Source: Owenia fusiformis
Taxonomy: Eukaryota > Annelida > Polychaeta > Sabellida > Oweniidae
Direction: 5' to 3'
NCBI GenBank assembly: GCA_903813345.2
Contig: CAIIXF020000003.1
Span: 12,724,931 to 12,788,930 of the forward strand
Length of the DNA: 64,000 bases
The position numbers and the translations under genes were made by a program. Position 1 is the first letter of the stretch; each line of letters starts with the position of its first letter. The notes under the pieces are model-generated. The model was not told the origin of the DNA. It made no database searches and saw only the letters and a program-made list of their open reading frames with translations. Positions 43,201-53,900 of the stretch are shown here, in pieces.

Positions 43201-44098
43201 TGGTACCATACAGTGTTCATGGCATCATACAGTTCTGCTTTAATATGGTACCATATTTTAAGGTACCATACAGTACTGTACCCAAAATGGCACCTTATGG
43301 TACTGTTAGCAATTGGCTGTGTAGAACTAGATGCTGTATCCTGTTGAAAATCTATTTTTATTCCATACTTAGTAGTGTTTTAGGTAAATACATGCGGGAA
43401 TATAATTGATATCTGAAGTGAGCAGGTGATATCAGCGGGTGATATATATATCACCTTATATATCACCCGTTCATCAGATCTACAATGCCACAAATTCAAA
43501 TTCATCCATTTACAAAATTGATTTCATGCAGTCTTCTCTGACACTTCATAGATGTTAATGGGATTTGCTAGACCTTGACAGTTGACATTACCATTATATT
43601 ATAGAGTTAGACCTTTCCAATTAATCCTGATACCTTCTGGTAAACCATATAATCTAGTTATATTGGCTTTGTTTATGATGTCACATAATGTTTAGTAAGA
43701 AAATTGAATTTTTTAAAATTAGCAGTACATGTATTTATAATCCTAGTTTTAAAAAAAATGACATCATAACCAATAGTTGGCAGTATTTGTGGATTGGTCT
43801 ATTGATTTAACACCTTAACTTAAAAAATAATAGGTTTTCTTAACTTGCAGTACAAAAATGTGATTTTCTGCATTGTAAGACCAATGTAGAGTTCTTGCCA
43901 TAACCATAATAAAAATTTGTTTCTTAAATAAAATTACTATTTCAGTTGTCCTTTAACTTAATTCATTAAATGTTTCACGTTTGTGTGGTTTGCTTTCAGG
44001 ATGGTGTCCCTAGTAAAAGGAGAAAGTCATCAGGCAGTGCTAAGAAAATGAAAGGAAAGGGCAAGAAAAAAGGAAAAAAGAGACATTCCATGCATTGA
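34213..44098 (+). CDS. NGDN: Neuroguidin (Sas10/Utp3/C1D family)
   Basis: NGDN-type proteins act in the nucleolar small-subunit processome and, in vertebrates, bind eIF4E/CPEB to restrain translation. Exons: 34213-34221, 37200-37328, 38686-38823, 39176-39260, 39609-39758, 40377-40501, 41171-41275, 41747-41845 and 44000-44098; all GT-AG, phase kept, 312 residues (human 315). The Sas10/Utp3 region spans residues 4-135 (FLEVKYQMLLSYL, RLVEIRTVLEKMKPIDSK, YQIDKLIKTA, NDPLRFRANP). An acidic patch (DEEDSDSGSNVDDDEE) and YRPPKLAAVHY follow, then EQHMEKAKKKAL and QELKAQYSEAPEEI, and a Lys-rich nuclear/nucleolar tail. The three-codon first exon (Met-Glu-Lys) is the least certain part. Intron 8 holds a CACTA element. 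Confidence 0.93.
34290..34474. mobile_element. Right half of a CAGTTGGGGACA-family MITE
   Basis: The segment from CTGAAAGCCCATAATTTCC to TATGTCCCCAACTG aligns with the intact copy at 53582-53818 in reverse complement, and a TA follows it. The other terminus is missing. It lies in NGDN intron 1. Confidence 0.65.
34571..34974. mobile_element. TTAA-flanked palindromic MITE, 404 bp
   Basis: Ends GGTACAGCTGGAAAGTAACA and its near-complement, with pairing continuing through most of the unit, are flanked on both sides by TTAA (34567-34570, 34975-34978). TTAA duplication is diagnostic for piggyBac- or Kolobok-type enzymes. No coding capacity; it lies in NGDN intron 1. Confidence 0.8.
35127..35670. 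mobile_element. Foldback element, ~540 bp, TCCCGTGCCAGGACT ends
   Basis: Left blocks (CCCGTGCCAGGACT, GAGAGCATTCTTTTGCCTGT, TTGAATCCACAATTGTCTGG) recur as complements on the right in mirror order, down to an unpaired centre near 35340-35450. Boundaries are approximate. It lies in NGDN intron 1, one of three consecutive foldbacks. Confidence 0.7.
35701..36090. mobile_element. Foldback element, ~390 bp, ACAGTCTGTTACACTGC ends
   Basis: ACAGTCTGTTACACTGCTTC on the left pairs with GAAGCAGTGTAACAGACTGT on the right. The inner block with TTCATATTGCACACGAATGA also pairs with its mirror at about 35970-36000. The open frame across it (135 codons, minus) is not a gene. It lies in NGDN intron 1. Confidence 0.7.
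36567..36725. repeat. Relative of the CAGGGTGTC element
   Basis: It starts CAGGGTGTCAAATAAGTTCC after TATATA and shares a TCATCCAAAGTTA, ACTCACCAA/CAAGTAT block with the palindromic element at 50830-51173. The far end is unclear. It lies in NGDN intron 1. Confidence 0.45.
36945..37110. mobile_element. CAGGGGTTTCA MITE copy 1, 5-bp duplication ACATG
   Basis: Ends CAGGGGTTTCATTAGC and the complement of TAGTGAAACCCCTG are flanked by exact ACATG at 36940-36944 and 37111-37115. The interior contains GGCCTGTTGTTTTTAGGGAC. A second copy with its own 5-bp duplication lies at 60200-60374. It lies in NGDN intron 1, about 90 bp before exon 2. Confidence 0.8.
37445..38058. mobile_element. hAT-type MITE, 614 bp, perfect 8-bp duplication CTGTCGGG
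   Basis: Ends TAGGGCTGGCACAGAACGGA and the complement of its partner (TTGGGCTGGCATGGAA) are bounded by exact CTGTCGGG at 37437-37444 and 38059-38066. The TAGGGCTGG tip and the 8-bp duplication are typical of hAT. Near both ends the sequence is rich in CCGAATTCCGAA-type motifs. It lies in NGDN intron 2. Confidence 0.85.
38161..38551. mobile_element. TA-flanked MITE, AAGGACGATTCT ends, internal duplication
   Basis: Ends AAGGACGATTCTTGGTTTGG and its complement, with TA on both sides, suggest a Tc1/mariner-type element. The body consists of two direct repeats of about 170 bp (each with TTTAAATGTCCTCTTTTGA-like sequence). It lies in NGDN intron 2. Confidence 0.7.
40664..40815. mobile_element. CAGTAAAACCTG-family MITE copy in NGDN intron 6
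   Basis: It starts TAGTAAAACCTGTCTTAGTG (first base changed from the family C) and ends CACTGGTTTTACTG followed by TA. The internal AGTGAACACC motifs match the other copies. Confidence 0.7.
41094..41199 (+). repeat. 53-bp tandem duplication of the NGDN exon 7 acceptor and first codons
   Basis: The block TATGTCATATT...TTTTTAG followed by GAGGGTAGATCATTCAGAAA (41094-41146) is repeated at 41147-41199 with TTTTCAG and GAGGGTGGATCATTCAGAAA. The upstream copy has its own AG acceptor at 41116-41117. Use of that acceptor would add 53 nt and break the frame. Confidence 0.85.
42016..43200. mobile_element. CACTA (EnSpm)-type non-autonomous element, 1185 bp
   Basis: A terminal inverted repeat of about 32 bp starts CACTACGGGCAAATTATTGA and is matched exactly at the other end. 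The flanks TGG (42013-42015 and 43201-43203) form the 3-bp duplication typical of CACTA elements. The interior has no transposase; the longest open frame is 61 codons. Perfect ends suggest recent movement. It lies in NGDN intron 8. Confidence 0.85.
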
Positions 44099-44465
44099 CA
44101 ATTTATCTTTATTCAATTTCACTTAATATTATGTACAAATTACTTATTTAAATATATACATCAAGTATGCCATTAAAAATGTTATGTCTGTTCCAGAACT
44201 TGTGTAGGCATAAGCTATTAGAGCTTGAGATGGATGTTTTTGAATCAGTTTGGATAAGCTACACAAATGTTTAAAATCAGCCCCATCTTGTAGAACACTC
44301 TTAACCAGCGTTGTTTTTCTTGTAGAATATTTATAAATCTGCCGGTGTTCCTTCTCGAATATGTATGGTCCAGCTCTGAAGTAACATTCTTATATCAGAT
44401 TGGTCCTGCGCATGGATTTGTTTTAACATTTATATATCAGAATGGTCATTTTTAACATGTAATAT

Positions 44466-44990
44466 TAATAAATCAGCATGGTCCATTTCTAACATTTATA
44501 AATCAGCGTGGTCCAATTGTTAAATTTATAAATCAGTGTGGTCCAATTGTAACATTTATAAATCAGTATGGTCCAATTGTTACATTTATAAATCAGTGTG
44601 GTCCAATTGTTATTGCATTTATAAATCAGCGTGGTCCAATTGTTAAATTTATAAATCAGCGTGGTCCAATTGTTAAATTTATAAATCAGTGTGGTCCGAT
44701 TGTAACATTTATAAATCAGTATGGTCCAATTGTAACATTTATAAATCAGTATGGTCCAATTGTTACATTTATAAATCAGTGTGGTCCAATTGTTATTGCA
44801 TTTATAAATCAGTGTGGTCCAATTGTTACATTTAAAAATCAGTGTGGTCCAATTGTTACATGTATAAATCAGTGTGGTCCGATTGTAACATTTATAATAA
44901 ATCAATGTGGTCCAATTGTAACATTTATAAATCAGTGTGGTCCAATTGTAACATTTATAAATCAGTGTGGTCCAATTGTTACATTTATAA
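44466..44990 (-). repeat. ~32-bp minisatellite in the WDR88 3' UTR, seeded by its stop codon
   Basis: About 16 units of TTATAAATCAGTGTGGTCCA, AATTGTAACAT run from the WDR88 stop codon outwards. Read on the minus strand in the gene's frame, a unit gives GACCACACTGATTTATAA, i.e. Asp-His-Thr-Asp-Leu-stop, which copies the real C-terminal codons (Asp-His-Ala-Asp-Leu-stop at 45002-44985). Two or three units carry a few extra bases. The array lies between two convergent genes. Confidence 0.9.
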
Positions 44991-47900
44991 ATCAGCATGG
45001 TCTTGTTCCACTTCTCTAAGAAAGTTCTGAGATTCTGAGTTGTTGATACGTTTCTCCATCCTACAGAAGACACACTGTGTGCTGTCTTCAGGTCTCTCAA
45101 CCTGTGCCATGGAGAATGGTTTCCCACACTCGAAACACTGAAATGAGAAATAAAATAACTTTGAAAACTAAAATGCAAGATAAAGAGTCTTCTTAATTGC
45201 TAACACTGCTAACAATTGCTAATTGAAATGAAATCTATTAACAAAGAGTCAAAATAGTTTATCCACTAAATAGCTGATGTCATTATTTGTTGATAGAAGG
45301 ATGTTCCTGTATTCAGTATTACTTGCTTGTTTCATTTAAGTTCATGAAAACTATATTTAGGAGTTACTATCCTGAAATTCATATATCAAATACCATATCA
45401 CTACATTCTTTGAAAAGGAATTATGATTTATGATATATTTTCAGGAAACGTTTTAAACATATCATTTACCTTCACCATCTTGAGTCCAATTGATCTTTTG
45501 TTCTCAATCACTTTTGGAATGTGATCTGTGTTTTCTATGTTCCATATTCTCACTGTCTTGTCCTAAAAAGAGGAATAATATGTTAATTCAAGGTAAACGG
45601 GGTAGAATCAATATTCTGGATAATATTAAGAAGAATTGATAATTTGGCGAGTCAGATATTTAATACTTTTCAGTGGCATGTTCAGAAAATTAATACTTTT
45701 CATTAAACTACATGCTAATCTCAATAAGCTATTTTTCTAAAGTAAAATATAGGCAATTCCCTCGTAGAATTGATCAATAACTCATAGCTACAAGGTATGG
45801 TAAAATCAAACTGAAAGTGAAACATTTCAAAGTTCTGATACTGGTTGACTTAAAGTATAAAATGAACTTCTGCAGGTGGAACTCATCTTAAGTGCACAAT
45901 ATTTGAGCTGGTACCAAAGGGTATTCCAATATACAGGTTTTTCTGAATATATAAGTCCATTGGTCTTCTATGAAAGTGGTATACTGATATTTAATGCAAA
46001 TTCATGTGGTATGGCAGGGATGTATCAAATATGATTCAGGCTACTTGGATTTATATATAACATGTCTTGGAATTTAGCTAATATTTTGGTTGAATATTAG
46101 GCGATCAACCTTACCTTAGAGCAAGAGAGAAGCCATTTCTTGTCCCTACTTATATCTACATCTTCTATCCAATCAGTATGTCCCTGGAACAGTACATTGC
46201 CATTTAATTATATTTCTTTAAATTTATTATTTAGGATTGGGATGCATCATATCATTTGAGACTTATAGGACAAAGTCAAATTGCATATACTTTACTTAAA
46301 ATTACATGTAACTGGTCAATATCAAACTAACTTGCATAATGTCTCTGGGTCAGGCCTTACAGTAAGGGATGCCACTCAATAATCAATAATTTGAATTTTC
46401 TTATAATATCCTGTCAACTTTTATTGGCCAGAGATTAGATGTTACATACTAGATTGTGAGTAACAAAACTCTATGAAATTCATCAAAATTAGCAATAAGG
46501 TTCGGTGGGTTTAGTGGAAAGGCCTATTACAACTGGAAATAGCACATTATGATGTATTATAATACATATTACAATTCTTGGTAACAGTCTTAATCTTCAT
46601 ATAGAACACAACATAGGGTCAGTAAAATATCCTAATAGCATTAATTCAAGAGGCACAGATCCCTGATATTTATACTAACCTGAAGTTTTAATTTCTGTAC
46701 ACAATTCTCAACATCCCAAACTACCAGACTTGTATCATAGGAGCCTGTCACCAGTATGGAACCTAGAAATATATGTTTAGAGAAACTGTTTAATTCACCA
46801 GACTTAGCATGTCCCCGGTATGGAACATAAAGATATACACTCCCCTCCATAAGTTTGGCAACCTTTTTTCCCCATTGAACTACGTGTTAACGCCTCTTTA
46901 CGTTTGAATTTTTATTTACTTAACCGATGATGAAATAACTTATAATATTAATAGAAACGTAATTTGACTTTATTTCCAATACCTCCAATTTTTCTCAAGT
47001 TTTTCCTCAATTACAATAGGTCGACAATTGATGATAAATTTGATGAATTTTTGAAAATCGTCATTCCCATGTAATCCAATGGGAAATGGAGGGTTCGGGG
47101 CAAATCAGAAATCAGGATATATTTTCAGTAAAAGGTTCAGCAAAAAATATTTTTATATAGAAAATTGAATTGTCTAACTTTTTTTAACACTAAGTGTTTA
47201 GTTTATTTGATGAATATTAAAGTTACAACGCTTCAAACTCATGTTTGAAAATAATTTTTCGCCTCCTGTGTTATTTCAATGGGAGAGGTTTTTTGAAAAA
47301 CAATTTTGACTTTAAAGTCCTATAACTTTGTTGAACCTGAAGAAACATATCAATTTTGGGTTAAATAAAGTTAGCAAATTCAATTGCCTGCCTAACTCGT
47401 ATTTTTTGCAAGGACTCGGATGGATGGATATTCTGTCATATGACTTGCAGCAAACCTACCATTTCCCATTGGTTAACATGGGAATGTCGATTTTCAAAAA
47501 TTCATCATCAATTTTCGACCTATTGTAATTGAGGAAAAAAATTGAGAAAATTTGGAGGTATTGGAATTAAAGTCAAATTACGTTTCCATCAATAGTATAA
47601 GTATTTTTATCCAAGTTAAGTAAATAAAAATTCAAAGGTAAAGAGGCTTTAACACGTAGTTCAATGGGGGAAAAAGGTTGCCAAACTTATGGAGGGGAGT
47701 GTATATAGTGAAACTGTTCAACATCTCAAACTACCAGACTTGTATCATAGGAGCCTGACACCAGTATGGAACCTGGAAATATATGTTTAGAGAAACTGTT
47801 TAATTCTCAATATCCCACACTACCAGACTTAGCCTGTCACCGGTATGGAACATAAAAATATATATTTAGTGAAACTGTTCAACATCTCAAACTACCAGAC

Positions 47901-50900
47901 TTGTATCATAGGAGCCTGTCACCAGTATGGAACCTAAATGTAAAAATATGTATTTAGAGAATGGCTCTTTCCAGACTTGTAGCATAGGACCCAGTTACCG
48001 GTAAGGAACCTAAAAATATATATTTAGAGAATGTCTGGTACCAAACTTGTATCATAGCAGACTGTCACCAATATTGAACCTAGGAATATATGTTTAAAGA
48101 AACTGTTTAATTCTCAACATCCCACACTCCAGACTTAGCCTGTCACATAAAACATATATTTAGTGAAACTGTCCAACATCCCAAACTACCAGAATTGTAT
48201 CATAGGAGTCTGTAACCAGTATGGAACCTAGAAATACACTCCCCTCCATAAGTTTGGCAACCTTAGCTCTCTCATTGAATTATGTGTTAAAGCCCCTTAA
48301 CCGCAAGTCATATGACAGAATATTTATCCATCTGAGTTCTTGCAAAAATACAAGTTAGGTAGTCAATTGAATTTGCTAACTTTATTTGATAAAAAATTGA
48401 TACATATTTAGTAAACTGAACACTTAGCGTTCAAAAAAGTTAGACAATTCAATTTTCTATATAAAAATATTTTTTGGTGAATCTTTTACCAGATAGATAT
48501 CCTGAAATCAGATTTGCCCCGAACCCACAATTTTCCATTGGTTTACATGGAAATGACGATTTTCAAAATTTCATCAATTTTCGACCTATTGTAATTAAAT
48601 TTAGAGGCATTGGAAATATAGTCAAGTTACATTTCCATCAATATTATAAGTATTTTCATCACAGGTTATGACAAATAAAAATTCAAATGTAAAGAGGCTT
48701 TAACATGTAGTTCAATGAGGGAGCTAAGGTTGCCAAACTTATGATGGGGATGATGTTTAGAGAAATTGTCAACATCTTACACTATTATATCTCACAGAAT
48801 TATCAATATAAGTACACCACTGTTTATTATATGGAATGCTTTACATATTAGCTGGATTCCAACGAAATTGATACTGTAATTCCAAAATTAGATAGTTGCA
48901 AACCTGAACTTTTTGGGTTCACCCTATATCACAAACACTTACCATCTCGAGTGAAAGCACATGAGCTAACAGATCCTTCATGAGCTTTTGCCAGCTTTAT
49001 TGGCCCGCTTGACCTGGAACAAAACACTGAATCTTATTCATGTATTCAAAAATGCAGTTATATTTGTTTCAATTAGTAAGGATAGCGCGTTGTTTAAACA
49101 AACTAATACGGAACAATGAAAGCATATAACAATTGCCACTTGGAACAACTTGAAGGCATTATCATGACTAAATTACACCATCTGGTAAGTTTTCGCGATA
49201 CAAATGGTTAAAAAGGAGCAATAATTTGTTTCAGACACTGACTATCAATGGGGATCAGTCGTATTAATGTTATCTCTTGACATTGTTCTTTTTGCTCCTT
49301 TCCCAAAATATTCCAAAATGCATGTAACTGTTATCATTGCCTGCATCCTTAAACAAGGCATTAACATGCAAAATGTCACCACCTGCCATTTTTATAGATG
49401 CCAAACACTGAATGCCAACTGCCAAACACTGAATGCTGACTGCCAAAGACCAACCACTGAACTCCATCCACTATAGCAATATGTCAACACTTCTGGTGGT
49501 GACATATAAACTGACCTTGGATCTGATCATGACTTAAACAAACCTCATTCATGGCAATTATACCCATACTGTACCTATACATTCCTGTGGGTACATCCCA
49601 TATTAGGACATCTTTATCCCAGGATACTGTGGCAAGTCTTCTTTCATCTTGACTGAAACTGCAGTCTGAGATGACATTAATATGCTCCCTGGAAATACAA
49701 TGTAAACATCATTTTTATTAATATCTTCAATTTATTCCTACAAAGTACATATAATAGCGTTAACAGGTGACATCATTTCTGATGTTTATGTCCGTACATG
49801 TTAAAGCATAAAACATAATAATTTAGTATTGGTCTTAATATCATAGAGGTGTGATAAAACTTCTTATGAATAAGTTTAGGGTTGTGTGAGTCATCCATTC
49901 AAAATTTAAAAACTGTTCTTAATATTTGTGAATTGCTCTCTCCATGGTATCATGATATTGAATACATAAACAGTAAAACCTGTCTTAGTGAACACCCTCT
50001 CTAGTGAACACATGTCTCTAGTGGCCACCCATTTTCCACACATATTATACTGACTTCTGTATAAATTACATACCCTTTCTGAAGTGAACATCTATCTACA
50101 GTGAACACATTTTGTGGCTCCGTAGATGTTCGCTGTATACAGGTTTTACTGTAGTTATTTAAGAGAGTTTGGCAATGTGAAACCCCAGTAAATTTAATAG
50201 TGTTATGTTTGATTTTTAATGACTTCAATAATCATTTTTTTAAAATCAAGAAACATATAATAAATATCTCCAACAGAGAAGTTTGTTTTAAACATTCGTG
50301 GAGGGTGCAACATACCCTGTTAATGAAACTGTGTTTTTCTGTGTGGTGATATCCCAAAACTTGACTGTTTTATCCATGGAGGTTGTAATGACCCTGTCAT
50401 CATTGTTAGAGAAATGACAACTTGTTATTGTACTTGTGTGGAGATCTGAAAAAGCAAAGGATTTTAGAGGCTTGATTAAATAAGAGTTATGTACACAGAG
50501 GTTTTGGATAAGGGTTTCTCCCAACATGTCCAAGGGAAATATGTATGCAGAATATTTCTCTCACACTCTCTATTCCTTAAAGTATGCTTACTACATCTTA
50601 TTTAATATCTGCTGAACAACTACATGTACAGTACTGAACTAAAGTACCTTTTAACATTATTGTTTTGAAATTAAATTAAAAAATCTGGTTACATTTTAAT
50701 GAGATTTAAGATATACATGTATATAAAATTGCTGAGATAATTTTACCCAATCAAAAAATCATGAATTCAAATCTGACACCCAGATCATCAATCAATTTTA
50801 GGAATATTTCTGCAGTTTTCTTAGCATAGTTAAATATATGTCATATATCATTTAAAAGCTCATCCAAAGTTACATTGATTTGCCAAGTATCATCGTTCAA

Positions 50901-53900
50901 CTTACAAATGGGAAAAAGTTACAGGCATTTCAAAACTTAGTGTTTGGTCAAAAGTTAAAATCTGTATCCTGGAAACACTGCTAACCTGCACCTGAACAAA
51001 AATATGGGTGCTATTTGAAATGTGTGTAATTTTTTTCCCATTTGTGAGTTGAACCATGATACTTGGCAAATCAATGTAACTTTGGATAAGCTTTAAAATG
51101 ATATATGATACATACTATGGGGACATTGATGTATGTCTGCCTAGGGGGGGGGGCATACTTTCGGGACACCCTGTACATGCACAATACATACATACATGTA
51201 GTTCAATATTTTTCAAATAAACATTTGAAAAAATGATCAGAAAAATAAAATCATAAAATAAATCAAACATGAACCAACCTTTTATATGATGGATTAATTG
51301 ACCTGACTGCATATCCCATATCCTAATATGGTAATCCATATCAGACGCTGACACGACAAGTTTACCATCATGGCTAACGCAACAACAAGTCACGATGCCA
51401 TCGTGACGAGATGACCACTGCAATGTATGATAAATAAGAAGTGCTATATAATGTGTTTATTCATGGCTGGATGAACATTGTTCCTGATAATCAATCAAAT
51501 ATAGAATAAAAGTGCATGGTCTAAAAACCCAATTTTGTTAGTTTTCTGAAATACAATTAGAATGCTGATAGAAGATGAGCCCATATATAATTCATTTTAT
51601 TAAGTTAAATAAACGTACATACATTTGAATGAAGATAATGAGGATAATCTATCTTACCATTATTTTTCCTGTTGCTGTATCCCAAACATGCAACATTTTG
51701 TCCCATCCACAGGAAGCAAATCTAGGGAGAAATCACAAAACAAAAATTAAAGCAGTAGTGTCAGTAAAGTGAAATTGTATCTTTAATCTATACTTCACAA
51801 TACTGGAGATGTGTCCAATAAAAACTGACCTGAGTTGGTGAACCAAGGAAACTACATGTATGATTTATTATCTCAATTTCTCATGTCATACAAAATGTGT
51901 TTTGTTCATGAACATTTTGAGAAGCATTTTGAAAAATAGCAATAAGTTATGATCCTATTTTTGCCTTGAAACTGTAGGAAATTACATCACAACCATAATA
52001 CTGTAGGAGAGATGATTTACTGGATAGGCCTATTAGGATTGTCACACATTTAGTATATGAGCCTGGCCATAGGAAAACCGGTCTTATCACAAAAATGAAA
52101 ATTGTGCTACAGAGCCAAAAATGTGGAAATTGTGCTAAATTCAAATCTGACTTTTTGGTCTATATATGCAAGGAAAAATTGTTAAGACATAAGTCATAGC
52201 TCATTTGAAAAGACTTTTTATGCTTTTTAAGATAAACAAAAAATCAAAATATTGAAAAATCTGTGATAAGACCCCTTTTCCTGTGGCCAAGGACGTTCTT
52301 GATACAATGTGCAATGTAATTATCTTCAGATTTTACATAACATCCCATGTACCTTGTCATGTCCTTGGATGGACTGGCACAGCTGACATAGCTTGAGTGA
52401 CCCTCATAACATTGGATCTGAGCCCCAGTGTTGAAATCCCAGAGGCGCACTGTTTTGTCATTAGAGGCTGTTAAGATTTGTTGATCGAACTTGCAGAATT
52501 TACAAGAGTTTATAGCATCTAAATGGCCTCTGAGGACCCGGATTTTAACCTGAAATTAAAATTTGATTTTGTTTCAATCCACTTCCATCCATTATGATGG
52601 TAATTAGTGGTATTTTATATGCAACCACAACACAGAGTTGTTTCTCTCAGTCTAATTTCCCTTTTCGTGAGAGAGGACGTGCATTCAGCACAGACTTCTG
52701 CCAGATTACTCCTGTTGGTCTCCAAGCTCAATAAATTTACTCAAGGAGTGGACATAAAATCTTCGAAAAATGTTCATATCCTTGATTCTAGAGTCGGTTT
52801 ATCAATAAATATAACATGTCATACCTAAAATGATACATACTGTTGTAAGCTTTATCTCTAATCACCTAAACCATGCATATATGTAACCGTCTGTTGATAA
52901 AATCATAAAATAGTTGAGCGGAAAGATAACGTCAAGTTTCGGCAATTTCCGGTGATCATGACATCTATTCTGGAGATCATATGTCTATTCTGAGAATGTG
53001 ATGCCACTTCAGATGTCGTCACACCAGCAATTACCAAGAAACACTGTTACTTTTCTTGAAATCCTGTAGAAACAATGATCAAAGTTTGTTTAGGCTACGT
53101 GATCATTTGCTTCCTTTGGTTAGGTAAAGGTCAGTACGAGGGTCATTATTTAGGGTGGTCAATTTTGTACATCCGAATTGACCATCCTTGTAGTAATTTT
53201 TGTTTTATGTCCGGTCTTATTATTTCATTGAGCCTACTACCAATTGGGGACTGGATTTTGATCCGGCTCAAGGTCTGCAGAGTAATGAAGTCAAGAAGAC
53301 TGGGCTGCCTCAGGTTTGATGTGTTTTGACAAGCAGATCAGACTCTGTACACTAGGGAAAAGCTCAGATATAGAAATAAATGCCTGCCCTAGTCTATGTG
53401 TTAATTTTACAAACATTCACTAGCCCACGCAGAGACAATTTTCATGTATCTGATTTCGTCTACTAACATTACAAAACTAGGCTAAATATACCAAACTCCT
53501 GTGCAGTGCTAGTATTCAACATATATATTCCGAGACACTGCATGCATGATGGGAGTTTGTAATGTAATGTAAATCAGTCTACAGTTGGGGACATAAATAA
53601 ATGACAGGTGGATTTGCTGAAGTGAGGATTTCCCATGTTAAAAATAAGAGAATTTACAAGAGGCCATACATCAGTGGATGAGATTATACAAAATGTAAAA
53701 TATACAAATTTTAAGGGATATATATCTAGACAATATTGGAAATTGTGGGCTCTCAGACCACCATAATTAGGAAATGGTGATCGAAAATCGACCTATCATT
53801 TATTTTTGTCCCCAACTGTACCTTTGCCAAGTGTTCATGTTCCCAAGTCGCTGACGTTGTTGTTGCGTCTCGGTTTAGATTTTCATTGATTTCATTTGTA

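Larger units (their letters stand above)
46768..48790 (-). repeat. Array of decayed partial copies of WDR88 exon 8 with its acceptor
   Basis: Sequence like TACCAGACTTGTATCATAGG, AGCCTGTCACCAGTATGGAA and the acceptor-side CCTAGAAATATATGTTTAGA recurs about eight times upstream of exon 8 (near 46790, 47720, 47810, 47890, 47970, 48040, 48120, 48190 and a remnant near 48765). Copies lack the donor end and are diverged, some alternating long and short forms. Two Tc1-like elements (46838-47701, 48237-48755) interrupt the array. Confidence 0.85.

Noticed and set aside
44489-45178. A 229-codon minus-strand open frame with repeated Asn-Trp-Thr-Thr-Leu-Ile-Tyr-Lys-Cys
   Set aside because: It is a phase artefact of the ~32-bp minisatellite. 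The true WDR88 last exon runs through the same DNA in another frame and stops at 44985.
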